Part shown: piece after piece, positions 35,672 through 46,420 of the stretch | Layout: the number at the start of each line of letters is the position of its first letter | Position numbering within the stretch: position 1 is the first letter of the stretch | From: Oscillospiraceae bacterium | Lineage (GTDB): Bacteria > Bacillota > Clostridia > Oscillospirales > Acutalibacteraceae | Reading direction: 5' to 3' | DNA: 64,000 nucleotides | Assembly (NCBI GenBank): GCA_902769255.1 | Contig: CACXOM010000002.1 | Location: 248,001 to 312,000, forward strand | Position numbers and translations under genes: made by a program | The notes under the pieces: model-generated | Seen by the model: only the letters and a program-made list of their open reading frames with translations | The model's database searches: none | Told to the model about the DNA's origin: nothing

Positions 35672-36358
35672 TCATTCTCCAATGTCAGCAGGAGTCTTAG
35701 CAATAAGTTTACCATCTTCATCATAAAGCATTAAAACGGCAGTGTTATCATCATTCCATTTCCATTCAACCGAAGCAACACTTGATGGTTTTGCCTCTTC
35801 TTCAGATGAAGAATTAGTGTCTTCCACAGATGAAGAATTATAATCTTCATTTAATGATGAATCAGAATCTTCATCTATTAACGAATCGTTTACCTCTTCT
35901 TCTGCATCAGTAACATCTTGAACAGCATCATCAACAGATGAATTATTGCTATTGTCAATTTCAGACGCAACTGCAGTCGGTTGTGAAGACGCTTTAACTT
36001 TAATTTGCTCAGAATTCATATACTGATATGTTGAAACAATAATCGTAGAACCTGCAACAATACAAACAACTTGTTTAATTAAACGGCGCAATTTATTAGC
36101 TGAGTTTGTTTTACGAAGCATAGCTCCAAACTGCAATGCACTGCCTGTAGCACTAAACTCTTGTTGTTTGTCATCGTCCGATGTCATATCTTTATATTCA
36201 GGATAATGATTATACTCTTTGACATTGCGACAAGCATACTCTTCGGCACTTTTATACCTAACTTTTTTATACTCCCTGTTATATTCGTCATAGGAGTATC
36301 GCTGTCCGCCTGAAAGAACATTACGTGTTGGCCACGCTCCATATTCTTTTGCTTTCAT
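35672..36358 (-). CDS. Single-pass membrane protein with acidic Ser-rich extracellular part
   Basis: 228 residues. A Tyr/Lys-rich cytosolic part (about 1-88, several YNREYKK and EYNHYPEYK stretches) is followed by one membrane segment (about 93-113), then a disordered Ser/Asp/Glu region (about 125-195) and a small C-terminal strand unit, VEWKWNDDNTAVLMLYDEDG. I do not recognise the family. It is the last gene of the regulator-surface protein-MscS run, 17 bp behind mscS, which suggests a role at the same surface or membrane system. Confidence 0.75.
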   Translation of the reverse strand: MKAKEYGAWPTRNVLSGGQRYSYDEYNREYKKVRYKSAEEYACRNVKEYNHYPEYKDMTSDDDKQQEFSATGSALQFGAMLRKTNSANKLRRLIKQVVCIVAGSTIIVSTYQYMNSEQIKVKASSQPTAVASEIDNSNNSSVDDAVQDVTDAEEEVNDSLIDEDSDSSLNEDYNSSSVEDTNSSSEEEAKPSSVASVEWKWNDDNTAVLMLYDEDGKLIAKTPADIGE

Positions 36359-36375
36359 GGCGTTGCCTCCACTCT

Positions 36376-37379
36376 TTAATCATCAAATCCGGGCGCACCA
36401 AGTTGTATATTATTATCATCAAACATAGTTTTAACTTCGTGATAAAGGGCACGCTCGACATCGTATTTATCTTCCTCTTTACAACCTGCAATAAACAAAA
36501 GCATCTGAACACCTTTTTTAGTGATTTCACAAAGGCCGAGATATAAAGGTTCAGCCTGCATTTTGTCACATTTGCTCTTGATTTCAGCTGTATTGAAACT
36601 ATTTTTAATAACTTCTTCAACATGCTCAAGCGACTCCTGTGGCGCAATTGGAAATGTAAGCGCTGCACATGACATACGGTCGGTTAAGTTAACCAACGAG
36701 CCGATTGAAGAGTTGCGAACGGTCAAAATATCGCCGCCAATATCTGCAAATTTTGTTGAACGAATACCAATTGAAACTACTGTGCCACGGAATCCGTCAA
36801 TGTTAACAATGTCACCAACATCAAAAAGATGCTCTGCAATAATGAAAATACCTGCAACAATGTCCTCAACCAGCGAGGTAACACCAAGACCGATTATAAG
36901 GCTTAAAATACCAAGACCTGCAAGAAGTTCGGTGGTGTTAACGCCAAGTGCGCTAAGAATAAGAAAAATAAGCACTAAATACGACACATATTTTACTGTA
37001 TTGCCAAGAAGCTCTATAATTGCAATACCCAAGCGCTTTGTAATCTTTTTGTTTTTCACCATTCTGCCAATAAAGAAACGCAGAACAAAGCTTATAGTTA
37101 GTGTCATAATACAAAGGCTTAGAATTCTAATCCATTGATTTGGATTGCTTGCACCTGAAAACGGGTCAAGACTTTTAAGAAACCAGCCTTCTTTTTCGAT
37201 AAAGAATCTGCCAAAGATAAGCAATCCAAAATATGCAATTGAAATAGTAGCTGCAACTATACGAAAAATTATAGTGCCAACAGACAGTTTTTCCTTTACC
37301 CTCTTTTTCGTTTTGGTTTTGTTTAAGGCGTTCTATATCCTCTTTACTTATTTTTAGCTTGAACATGATTTTCAGCCAT
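36376..37379 (-). pseudogene. MscS-type mechanosensitive channel gene with two A-run frameshifts
   Basis: The open part (36376-37224, 282 residues from an internal TTG) holds the MscS core: pore helix LAGLGILSLIIGLGVTSL, VEDIVAGIFII and the beta domain FDVGDIVNIDGFRGTV. Its first membrane helix is cut off. Upstream, in two other frames, lie the missing parts: an ATG at 37379 with GAGG, a frame change in the A5 run at 37351-37355, and another in the A5 run at 37288-37292. Removing one A from each joins everything into a normal channel of about 334 residues that begins MAENHVQAKISKED. Either the gene is decaying or these are sequence errors. Confidence 0.75.
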
Positions 37380-37405
37380 TTTTATTCCTCTTTAAGTTTA
37401 TCAAT

Positions 37406-40400
37406 TTAAGATACCGTAATCGGTACCGTTAATTCATTTTCAACTCCGTCTTCCCAAGTAATAGTCATTTCATAATGACCTTTTGAGATATCATCAAAAC
37501 TGATTTCTTCCAAAGATACGTCGTCAAGATTATATACACTCTCGCCGTTTTTGTTTTTAACATCAACCGAAACATTTCCAGTAAAATCTCCAAGTGAAAC
37601 AGAAGAAGTTACTTTGTAATGAGGTGTGTAGCCTATAGCAAAAGTAGCAAATCTATTAGAATAAATATAAATACATTTGTTTTCCTTATCAATTCTAAAT
37701 GTACCATTCTCTTTGCTTGTGATTTCACTAAATTTTTCAATATCTGCACCTTCGCAGTAATAAACAGCAAGGTCTCTTCTGCTTATCTTTTCGTAAGGAA
37801 CTACAATTTCCAAAACATTTTCAGATGAATTAAGCACAGTTGTATTTGAGTCAACCTTTTTTTCAAGTTGAGTATCAAAGAACATAAACGAACTGTTTGT
37901 AACAAGTTCATTAAATGGACTTGAATTTTTTGCAGTTTCCTGCGTTTTTGCTTCAACTGTCATTAAAACAGAAAGGCTTTTTTCTGCTTCAAGGTTATCA
38001 GATTTTCTAATAGCCAATGCTTCTTTATCAAGACCGCCTACAACAGCCGAGAAGTCGTTATCATTTGAATTGACTGTAAGCAATGACTCTGTTTTGCCGT
38101 CAGGCATTATAATATCAAATATTTTATTATCTTCATAAACCTCAATTATTTCAGTTTTTTTGGTCGACTGATAAGTAGCAACAATATTATAAACGCCTGT
38201 TGGAACAGTAAACTCATACTTACCGTCGCTTTGGGTAATTTCATAATCAATTTTTTCGTTACCCTTCATTAATGTAATATTTGCCTTGCTAATCGGGGTG
38301 CTTTCGTCACTTTGATATAAAACACCTTTAAAGGTTACCCATTTTTCATCAGCCAAAACTACTTTAACATAAGAAGGAGAAATGTCTGTATGGTTCTTAT
38401 CAGCCACTACTCTATACCAAACATAATAACTGCCGATATTTTTTGCAATAGGGATTTCGGTATCAAAACTAATTTCGTTTGGCACATTATCAGGATTGTC
38501 TCCTAAAGCATATTGAAGCGTTCCGCCATCTACTGTTCCTTGAGAGACTAAAGGTTGTCCAGAGTCATTATATATCGGTCTTGTTGATTCGGGCTTATTT
38601 GTTACCACAGCGCTTATTTTGCTGATTTGAACTTTTGCCGAACCTGTTACAATTACATAATTCTTTTTAGTAACACTATAGTAAACCGTATATTCGCCAG
38701 CATCTGTATAAGTAGGATTGTCTTCGAGTGTATAACTTCCCTCTTGTGTGCCAAATTTGATTTCAGCACCTTCCGGAATACCAACACTAACACTATGCTC
38801 AATAGAGTCGTAACTTACAGAGCAATCCTCAACACTAACGCCTTCCATTTGTGCCTTTGAAATTTTAAATTCTGCATTAGCAGTTTGTCCATCAATTATA
38901 ATACTTGCTGTGTAATCACCTGCATCGGTATTACCCGAATAAGATATTTCCGGAATTTGCAAGCCGTTTTCTTTTGCCCAGCCTTCACTATATGTTAACT
39001 CGGCTGTAACCGGCTGTCCGTCATACACTTTATCATCAGCGCTTATTTTAACTGTTTGGTCGGTTAATTCGCAAACACCATCACCTGTGCATTTTGCGGT
39101 GATAGTATCTTCGCTTGCTAAATAACTCCATGTATGTGTGAGGAGGACCAATATATGCTTCGTTAGTTGAAATACGAACTTCATATGCATTATTATCGCT
39201 TATAAAATAGTCAGCAGGGTTCTTACCAGACATATATGTATTCCAGCCACTTTTGAATATTGCGGTTTCATTCCTCTGCCTTATACCAATATTCGTGCCA
39301 TCTGTCAACGCACCCTCAACTATAACTATGCTATCTTGGTCGTTAGTTCGGAACAGATAAAGATTGTTTTGTTCATTTTCGTATTTATTGTCATAAATAA
39401 TAGGATTTCCGCTTACCTTAACATTAGCATTACCCGCGAGGAATACTGCATATTGACCTCTGTTCTTGATTTCGTTTTCGGTGAATGTGCCACCTTCAAG
39501 AATCAGAGTACCGCTACCTTCCGCGTAAATACCCGAACCGCCGAAACCTTCAGTAGCTGAATTATTTTTAATAACCGTTCCATCTTTTATGGTAATTGTA
39601 CCATTTTTTAGATATAGACCGCCACCATAGTGACCTGTGTTTCCACTAATTTCGCATTTATTAAGAACTATGGAACTGTTTCCTTCAACGTGAATTCCAC
39701 CGCCATGGAAACCGCTACCGCCAGTTACCTTACCAGGTCCGAAGACCGAAAGATTTGCCCCGTCACCAACTGTGATTGCCAAACCTGAATTATCAGCACC
39801 GGTAGCACCTGTTCTTTTGATTTGGAATCCGTTAAGACAAATATTTGTTGTACCTGAAGGTACATTCCAAGTACTTGAGATAGTTACATCTGTTTCAAGA
39901 CGATAGTTGCCCGATTCTGTTGGCAGACTATCTGTTGCAGTCCACTTCTTAAAAGCCATATCGTCGTGAATGTGGTCATCTGCTCCAATAACACCCGAAA
40001 GTCCAAAAACATTGAAAACGCAAGAAGAATTATTGCTTGTATCCCAAGTAAACTGAACAGCCTTAACCTTCTTGTTTGTATCAATTCCGCTTACTACAGT
40101 TTCGTACATACCCGAATAACTGCCTCTGTCAAGTGAACCGCGGGGGGCTACACCGATTCGCATTCTGTACAACGAACCGTAAACTTCGCTGGAATGGTGC
40201 GAATACCAGTCACAAGCAGTAACAGTATTTTGCGCCGATTCTGTGTTGTCAGTATAAATTACTTTTACCTTTGCTTTGCTTGCTCCGCCACCACCTGTAA
40301 CAAGAATAGCAATTTTTGAGAAAATATTAGGAGTTTCAAGTGTCAAAGTTCCATTTTGGTTCCTCGATGTAATTTGAAGAGCATTGGTTTCTGTTGATTT

Positions 40401-40756
40401 TCTAAAGGTAAACTTCTTTCCCGTGTTGGTAGTAATTGTACTGCCTGATGGAAAAGCGCCTTGCGACTGAACAGACGATGAAAAATACGAGTGGTCTCCA
40501 CCATCAACACAGCCAACACTCAACACAGCCAACACTCAACACAGCCAACACTCAACACAGCCAACACTCAACACAGCCAACACTTGATAATTCCTGTATG
40601 TTAGTGCTGTCAGCAACAATATCAGCATTAAATCCGGATACCACAAGCGGAAAATACTGGTCTGCTGCAGCAGTAACTAAATATGTAGGTATAATGTTTA
40701 AAAGCAACGCAAACGACATTAAAATCGCCAAAATAATTCTAAACTTTGTTTTTTCA
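37406..40756 (-). pseudogene. Very large beta-helix/MBG-domain surface protein, frame broken in three places
   Basis: The parts, in order, are: a signal peptide (from the ATG at 40756, FRIILAILMSFALLLNI); a five-copy 16-bp repeat that brings a stop; a carbohydrate-binding-like N-terminal domain; a right-handed beta-helix with GGGIHVEG and GGGLYLKNGTITIKDG turns; MBG-type repeats (DDKVYDGQPVTAELTY, AGDYTASI); a carboxypeptidase-regulatory-like domain (ISKANITLMKG...SDGKYEFTVPTG); and a C-terminal unit. No LPXTG or SLH anchor is seen. Frame changes lie at the A6 run 40748-40753, at the repeat 40505-40584 and at about 39131-39140 (CACACATACATGG). The longest open parts are 39081-40535 and 37406-39190. 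A single 16-bp copy, one more A and one more CA would give about 1,090 residues. Confidence 0.75.
40505..40584. repeat. Five perfect copies of a 16-bp tandem repeat inside the surface protein gene
   Basis: The unit on the coding (minus) strand is AGTGTTGGCTGTGTTG, five times without a mismatch. Because 16 is not a multiple of three, each copy shifts the frame, and one frame contains TGA. With a single copy the signal-peptide part reads straight into the domain that follows (...SSVGCVDGGDHSY). With two or more copies translation stops inside the repeat. Confidence 0.97.
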
Positions 40757-40827
40757 TTATGTACTCTCTCCTTATATTTTTTTCTAAAATATCGGAAATT
40801 TTATACAATTCTACTATATTTATCTTA

Positions 40828-40859
40828 ATACTATCACATTATGTCCAATAATTGTCCAA
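40828..40859 (-). promoter_or_regulatory. SARP-type direct repeats and promoter ahead of the surface protein gene
   Basis: On the minus strand two perfect TTGGACA heptamers (40859-40853 and 40848-40842) are 11 bp apart, start to start. The second ends exactly 8 bp before TAGTAT (40833-40828), a -10 box. Repeats of 11-bp period, 8 bp from the -10 box and replacing the -35 box, are the known layout of SARP-activated promoters. The surface gene starts about 70 nt further on with AGGAGAG. Confidence 0.72.
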
Positions 40860-40869
40860 TGGTTTGTTA

Positions 40870-41688
40870 TTATTTTATTAGTCCTAAAAAAGAATTATTC
40901 TGATGAGAATAAAGCGTTCCCTCCGTTATGCTCGCCCAAGAATATGCTCGCATATATTCACCTCGATATTCTTTTACCGCATCGGCATCTCCTAAAAAGA
41001 ATTTGTAAACATCACACTCAAATTTTTCAGGAATAATGCGAAGCGTTGCGCGTTTCATTTCAAAAATGTCAGCAATTCCGTATTCTTCAAGCGTTTTACG
41101 CAATGAGCGAATATAAACATCAAGTTGCTTCTGCAGTTTTCTGTCATATATTCTGTCTTCCCATAAGACAGCTGCAATTTCTGCTCTCGTTGCGCTATCG
41201 CCTTGTATATCAACTAAATAAGCCAAAATCTCTTTGCATTTTGCCATATGAAACTTAACCTGTTTTTCGTTTACATAAACTTCAAAAGAGCCGAAAGTTT
41301 TAATCTTAACCTTTTTTTCTTTATTAACCGGTTTTCTTGATAAAACATAGTTTATTTCGTTTTCAAGCGCCTCTTTTGAAACAGGTTTTAGCAAATACCC
41401 TAAAGCGCGAACAGAAAACGCTTCAAAAGCAAATTTTTCACTTTCTGCTAAAAAGATAATGTCGGTATTTGGCGATATATCTTTAACTTTTTTTGCCAAA
41501 TCCAACCCGTTAATTTCAGCCATTTCAATATCAATCAAAGCGATATCAACACTATTTTCATTTAACCATTCAAGCATTTCTTTTGAACTTGTAAAGCCTT
41601 TTACATCAGTAATGTTTGGAATATCAAGGCACATAGAAATAGTATTTTCCATCAATATTTTTTCATCATCAACGCAAACTACATTCAT
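40870..41688 (-). CDS. Response regulator with SARP-type (OmpR winged helix plus BTAD) output
   Basis: 272 residues. A receiver domain (about 1-120) has the acid pair DDE (7-9), the phospho-acceptor Asp in ALIDIEMAEINGLDLA and the lysine in YLLKPVS. A winged helix follows (about 125-215, KIKTFGSFEVYVNEKQV, RAEIAAVLWED, YIRSLRKTLEEYG) and a BTAD-like C-terminal helical part. No histidine kinase gene is adjacent. The gene sits directly upstream of the surface protein gene, whose promoter carries the expected SARP direct repeats, so it is probably its activator. Confidence 0.88.
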   Translation of the reverse strand: MNVVCVDDEKILMENTISMCLDIPNITDVKGFTSSKEMLEWLNENSVDIALIDIEMAEINGLDLAKKVKDISPNTDIIFLAESEKFAFEAFSVRALGYLLKPVSKEALENEINYVLSRKPVNKEKKVKIKTFGSFEVYVNEKQVKFHMAKCKEILAYLVDIQGDSATRAEIAAVLWEDRIYDRKLQKQLDVYIRSLRKTLEEYGIADIFEMKRATLRIIPEKFECDVYKFFLGDADAVKEYRGEYMRAYSWASITEGTLYSHQNNSFLGLIK

Positions 41689-41749
41689 TTTTGTTCTCTC
41701 CGTTTAGAAAAGTTAATGGCATTTTTAATAAACAAAAATTTAAATTTAA

Positions 41750-43426
41750 TTAGAATAATCCTGAAATAACGCCGTTTTCATCAACATCGATTTTTTCTGC
41801 CGAAGGTACTTTCGGCAAGCCCGGCATAGTCATAATATCGCCTGTAAGACAGACTACAAATTTTGCACCGGCCGAAACTTTAACCTTTTTAACAGTTATT
41901 CTAAAACCTGTCGGTCTGCCGAGTAATTTTTGATTATCTGATAAAGAATACTGTGTTTTTGCTAAACAAACCGGGTATGAAGAAAATCCTAATTCTTCTA
42001 ATTTTGCAAGTTCTTTTTTGGCACTTGCGGTAAAATCAACCCCGTCTGCACCATAAATTCTTGTTGCAACAGCGTTAATTTTTTCTTGTAATGAAAACCC
42101 ATCATAATAAGAATATGTAAAATCATTGTCTTTTTCGCAAAGGTTTAAAACCTCGTTTGCAAGAGCAATTCCGCCCTCACCGCCTTTGCCCCAAACTTCG
42201 CAAAGTGAAACATTAATGCCATATTCTTTACATTTATCTTCAACTTTTTTAAGTTCCGCTTCTGTATCGGTCGGAAATCTGTTAATTGCAACAACGCAAG
42301 GCAATTTGTAAACATTTGAAATGTTTTCAATGTGCTTGTAAAGGTTAGGAAGTCCCTTTTCAAGCGCTTGCAAATTCTCTTCGCCAAGATTTTCCTTTGC
42401 AACACCACCGTGCGATTTTAAAGCACGAACAGTAGCAACAATTACTACCGCCGAAGGTTTAAGCGAAGCCGCACGACATTTTATATCAAGGAATTTTTCA
42501 GCACCGAGGTCAGCGCCGAAACCTGCCTCTGTTACAACATAATCACCAAATTTAAGCGCCATTTTTGTTGCCATAACCGAGTTACAACCGTGTGCAATGT
42601 TAGCAAAAGGACCGCCGTGAACAAACGCCGGAGTATGTTCAAGAGTTTGAACAAGATTAGGTTTTAATGCATCTTTCAAAAGCGCTGTCATTGCGCCTTG
42701 AGCGTTTAAATCACCTGCGGTAACAGGCTCACCCTTGCGATTATAACCTACAATTATAGATTTTATTCTTTCTTTTAAATCAACAATATCTGTTGCAAGA
42801 CAAAGAATAGCCATAATCTCCGAAGCAACGGTAATATCAAAGCCATCTTCACGGGGTACGCCCTGCATTTTACCGCCGATACCGTCAATAACATTGCGAA
42901 GTTGACGGTCGTTCATATCAACGCAACGCTTCCAAGTGATGTTTTTCACATCAATATCAAGTTCGTTGCCCTGTTGAATGTGGTTATCGAGCATAGCCGC
43001 CAAAAGATTGTTTGCCGCACCGATTGCGTGCATATCGCCTGTGAAGTGCAAATTAATATCTTCCATAGGTACAACTTGAGCGTAGCCACCGCCTGCGGCA
43101 CCGCCTTTAATGCCAAAAACAGGACCTAAAGAAGGCTCTCTTAAAGCAATTACAACATTTTTATTTAATTTGTTTAAAGCGTCGCCCAAACCAACGGTTA
43201 CGGTTGTTTTACCCTCACCTGCAGGAGTCGGGTTAATAGCAGTAACCAAAATAAGTTTGCCGTTTGGCTCATCTTTTTTTGCTTTTAAAATATTGTAATC
43301 AACTTTTGCTTTATATTTGCCGTAATATTCGATATCATCTTCTTTAAGACCTAACTTTAAAGCGATATCTTTAATCGGCAACATTTTATTTTCTTGTGCA
43401 ATTTCAATATCGGATTTATACCCCAT
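41750..43426 (-). CDS. fhs: Formate-tetrahydrofolate ligase
   Basis: 558 residues, normal length. It couples ATP, formate and THF to 10-formyl-THF. Signature segments are the ATP-binding [18 protein letters not shown] (about 67-84), [19 protein letters not shown] and [13 protein letters not shown]. It is the entry of formate carbon into one-carbon metabolism. It lies 11 bp downstream of thrS without an obvious promoter, so it may share the T-box controlled transcript. Confidence 0.97.
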   Translation of the reverse strand: MGYKSDIEIAQENKMLPIKDIALKLGLKEDDIEYYGKYKAKVDYNILKAKKDEPNGKLILVTAINPTPAGEGKTTVTVGLGDALNKLNKNVVIALREPSLGPVFGIKGGAAGGGYAQVVPMEDINLHFTGDMHAIGAANNLLAAMLDNHIQQGNELDIDVKNITWKRCVDMNDRQLRNVIDGIGGKMQGVPREDGFDITVASEIMAILCLATDIVDLKERIKSIIVGYNRKGEPVTAGDLNAQGAMTALLKDALKPNLVQTLEHTPAFVHGGPFANIAHGCNSVMATKMALKFGDYVVTEAGFGADLGAEKFLDIKCRAASLKPSAVVIVATVRALKSHGGVAKENLGEENLQALEKGLPNLYKHIENISNVYKLPCVVAINRFPTDTEAELKKVEDKCKEYGINVSLCEVWGKGGEGGIALANEVLNLCEKDNDFTYSYYDGFSLQEKINAVATRIYGADGVDFTASAKKELAKLEELGFSSYPVCLAKTQYSLSDNQKLLGRPTGFRITVKKVKVSAGAKFVVCLTGDIMTMPGLPKVPSAEKIDVDENGVISGLF

Positions 43427-43437
43427 AACTACTCTCC

Positions 43438-45378
43438 TTATCTTGCTTTTGATTCAATTTCTTCTTGCGCTGATTTAATAAACTCTTCAACGCTTACTGC
43501 GCCTTTGTCGCCCTCTTTTCTCGAACGAACAGAAACAGTATTACTTTCTACCTCTTTTTCGCCGACAATAAGCATATAAGGTATTTTTTGCATTTGTGCT
43601 TCTCTGATTTTATAGCCAATTTTCTCTGCTCTGTCATCGAGTTCAACTCGAATACCAGCGTCAAACAATTTGTTTTTAACCTCATAAGCCTTATCAAGAT
43701 ATTTATCAGAAATAGGCAAAATACGCACTTGTTCAGGTGCTAACCACATTGGAAAAGCACCGGCATATTTTTCAATAAGCAAAGCGAGTGTTCTTTCGTA
43801 ACAGCCGATTGAAGTTCTGTGAATAATATACGGATTTTTAAGTTTTCCGTCTTTATCAACATATTCCATACCGAATTTTTCAGCGAGCATTTGGTCAATT
43901 TGAATTGTAATAAGCGTGTCTTCCTTGCCGAAAACATTTTTGATTTGAATGTCAAGTTTCGGACCATAGAAAGCGGCCTCGCCTACACCGATTGCATAAG
44001 GAATTTCAAGGTGGTCAAGAATTTTTTTCATCATACCTTGTGCTTCATTCCATTGCTCGTCTGTGCCGATATATTTTTCTCTGTTTTCAGGGTCCCATTG
44101 CGAAAATCTGTAAGAAACATCTTCGTAAAGGCCTAATGTTTTCAACATATAAATTGCAAGTTCAAGGCAAGATTTAAACTCGCCTTCAAGTTGCTCGGGA
44201 GTGCACATTAAATGACCTTCAGAAATTGTGAATTGACGAACTCGAATAAGTCCGTGCATTTCGCCCGAAGCCTCATTTCTGAAAAGAGTTGAAGTTTCGT
44301 TTAAACGCATAGGCAAATCTCTATAAGAGCGTTTGCGATTTAAATACGCTTGGTATTGGAAAGGACAAGTCATTGGGCGAAGCGCAAAAACTTCATCTTC
44401 GCTTTCAGGGTCGCCCAAAACGAACATACCGTCACGATAGTGGTCCCAATGTCCCGAAACTTTATACAAATCAGATTTAGCCATAAAAGGTGTTTTAGTT
44501 AATTGCCAACCTCTTTTAGCCTCTTCATCTTCAACAAATCTTTGTAAAGTCTGCAAAATTTTAGCACCTTTTGGAAGCATAATAGGCAAACCTTGACCGA
44601 TAATATCGGAAGTAGTGAAAATTTCAAGCTCTCTGCCTAATTTGTTGTGGTCACGCTTTTTAGCCTCTTCAAGTGCAGTTAAATGCTCTTCAAGCATTGA
44701 GGCTTTCGGGAAAGAAACGCCGTAAATTCTGCAAAGCATTTTGTTTTTCTCGTTACCGCGCCAATAAGCGCCTGTTACTGACAAAAGTTTAATCGCTTTA
44801 ATATTTGCAACGCTCATAAGGTGCGGACCTGCACAAAGGTCGTAAAATTCGCCTTGTTCATAAAAACTTAACTGCTCGCCTTTGCCTGCGTGTTCACGAA
44901 TTAACTCTTCTTTATAAATTTCACCGTCAGCGCTTACTTTTGCAATAGCCTCTTCGGGTGATAAATAATATCTTTTAATTTCAGGATTTTCTTTAACGAT
45001 TTTTTTCATTTCAGCCTGAATTTTTTCAAGGTCTTCATCAGTAAAAGGAGTTTCAACGTCCATATCATAATAAAAACCGTTGTCAACAGCAGGACCGATT
45101 GCAAGTTTAGTATCAGGATACAATCTCAAAATCGCCTGTGCCATTAAGTGAGAGGTTGTGTGCCAAAACGCTTTTTTGCCCATTTCATCGTCAAAAGTTA
45201 AAATATTAACTTTGCAATCATTATTAAGTTCGGTTCGCAAATCTTTTAACTCCCCGTCAACTGTGCAAGCACAAGCGGCTTTGTAAAGCCCCATACTTAT
45301 TGATTTTGCGATTTCGGCGACAGTAATACCGTTTTCATATTCGTTTACAACTCCGCCTTTTAAAGTTACTTTAATCAT
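43438..45378 (-). CDS. thrS: Threonine-tRNA ligase
   Basis: 646 residues: TGS domain (about 1-62), the SAD editing domain with [10 protein letters not shown] and the zinc/editing cysteines ([10 protein letters not shown]), the class II core with [33 protein letters not shown] (motif 2 region) and [19 protein letters not shown] (motif 3), and the anticodon-binding domain. It charges tRNA-Thr. It is the second gene behind the T-box leader at 46172-46415, 16 bp after a methyltransferase gene. Confidence 0.98.
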   Translation of the reverse strand: MIKVTLKGGVVNEYENGITVAEIAKSISMGLYKAACACTVDGELKDLRTELNNDCKVNILTFDDEMGKKAFWHTTSHLMAQAILRLYPDTKLAIGPAVDNGFYYDMDVETPFTDEDLEKIQAEMKKIVKENPEIKRYYLSPEEAIAKVSADGEIYKEELIREHAGKGEQLSFYEQGEFYDLCAGPHLMSVANIKAIKLLSVTGAYWRGNEKNKMLCRIYGVSFPKASMLEEHLTALEEAKKRDHNKLGRELEIFTTSDIIGQGLPIMLPKGAKILQTLQRFVEDEEAKRGWQLTKTPFMAKSDLYKVSGHWDHYRDGMFVLGDPESEDEVFALRPMTCPFQYQAYLNRKRSYRDLPMRLNETSTLFRNEASGEMHGLIRVRQFTISEGHLMCTPEQLEGEFKSCLELAIYMLKTLGLYEDVSYRFSQWDPENREKYIGTDEQWNEAQGMMKKILDHLEIPYAIGVGEAAFYGPKLDIQIKNVFGKEDTLITIQIDQMLAEKFGMEYVDKDGKLKNPYIIHRTSIGCYERTLALLIEKYAGAFPMWLAPEQVRILPISDKYLDKAYEVKNKLFDAGIRVELDDRAEKIGYKIREAQMQKIPYMLIVGEKEVESNTVSVRSRKEGDKGAVSVEEFIKSAQEEIESKAR

Positions 45379-45394
45379 TTTAAAAATCCTTTCT

Positions 45395-46159
45395 CTATTT
45401 TTTAATTTTATAAGAAACTATAAAAACTTTATGCTTTATTAAAAATTCTTTCGGATAATTCTCAAGAATTTTTGTATGTTCATTTTCAAATACTTTTATT
45501 GTATTTTCATTCATTGAACCTTTAACACCACGACAAGTTAGCATTCTGCCATGCCAGGTTTCCCTTGTAAAAGGAATTGCAACATCAAATGTTCTAAATA
45601 ACGGGTTATCAAAATAATGCTTTTTCAAATCTTCAATAGCAGCCTTGCCACTATTCCAATCAGGATTTAGTTTTTTAATTAGTGAAGTTGACGCAGTTGC
45701 TATTTCGTCATCTTCTGCCCAATCCATATAGATTTTAACAAAAACACCATTGTTTTTAATCATTCTTTTAATTTCAGGCACTATCAATTCAGGCTTAAAA
45801 TACCAAAAGCATTGACAAGCGGTAATTGAATCAAAATAATTACTATTCAGCCCGGTATTTTCGGCAGAACAGACTTTATATTCAATATTATCAAAATTTT
45901 TTGATAATTCTCTCGCCTGAGAAATTTGATTTTCTGAAATATCGGTAGCAATTATATTTGCTCCGCTTTTTGCTAATGCACGAGGTAAAACACCTGTTCC
46001 CGTTCCGAGATCAAGCCAATTTGAATTTTTAACACCAACACCATACGAAAGCAGTTTTTCAAACAACTCATTAGGGTAAATATCACGATATTTTGCATAG
46101 TATTTTGAAGTTTTTCCAAAATCAAATGCTTGATTATTATCGACATATATATTTCTCAT
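45395..46159 (-). CDS. Class I SAM-dependent methyltransferase
   Basis: 254 residues with motif I WLDLGTGTGVLPRAL (about 49-63), NIIATDISENQI (motif II) and SITACQCFWYF. This is the Methyltransf_11/UbiE-like fold; the substrate is unknown. Its odd placement is the main information: it is the first gene behind a threonine T-box and directly upstream of thrS, so it should be induced when tRNA-Thr is uncharged. It might act on tRNA, or it may be a chance insertion in the thrS operon. Confidence 0.85.
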   Translation of the reverse strand: MRNIYVDNNQAFDFGKTSKYYAKYRDIYPNELFEKLLSYGVGVKNSNWLDLGTGTGVLPRALAKSGANIIATDISENQISQARELSKNFDNIEYKVCSAENTGLNSNYFDSITACQCFWYFKPELIVPEIKRMIKNNGVFVKIYMDWAEDDEIATASTSLIKKLNPDWNSGKAAIEDLKKHYFDNPLFRTFDVAIPFTRETWHGRMLTCRGVKGSMNENTIKVFENEHTKILENYPKEFLIKHKVFIVSYKIKK

Positions 46160-46171
46160 AAAAACTCACAA

Positions 46172-46415
46172 TAAAATAAAAAACCTGACAGCCCGTAAAA
46201 ACACGGGGTGTCAAGTTAAAATTCAACACGGTTCCACCCGATTTTGCTTGATATAACAAGCCTTATCTTTCTTTTAACGCAAGAGTTACGGCACACCTTA
46301 ATTCAGCGGCAGTTCAAGAAGCGGTACTTTTGCTTTAATCACTAAATCTCTTTCAGCCTTAGAAGATTCTCTCTAAAATGATATTTTAAGCAAAAGCTTT
46401 TCTATCATCACTTTT
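46172..46415 (-). ncRNA. T-box leader (threonine type) of the methyltransferase-thrS operon
   Basis: On the minus strand a Stem I with distal AGAGAG and GGCTGAAAG elements is followed by the T-box core GGGTGGAACCGTG (46239-46227) and a terminator (GACACCCCGTG/ACGGGCTGTC, then TTTTTTATTTTATT; 46172-46215). The upper Stem I helix CTTTTGCTT/AAGCAAAAG opens onto ACC (46325-46323), a Thr codon, as the likely specifier; ACT at 46313-46311 is a second Thr candidate. Uncharged tRNA-Thr would favour the antiterminator. Confidence 0.88.
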
Positions 46416-46420
46416 AAATT

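Noticed and set aside
39081-39190. Two separate overlapping surface protein genes
   Set aside because: The second frame has no start signal or signal peptide, and the domain order continues across the junction, so one frameshifted gene is the simpler reading.
40505-40584. CRISPR-like array
   Set aside because: The units are directly adjacent without spacers, only 16 bp long, and no cas genes are near. It is a plain tandem repeat inside a coding region.
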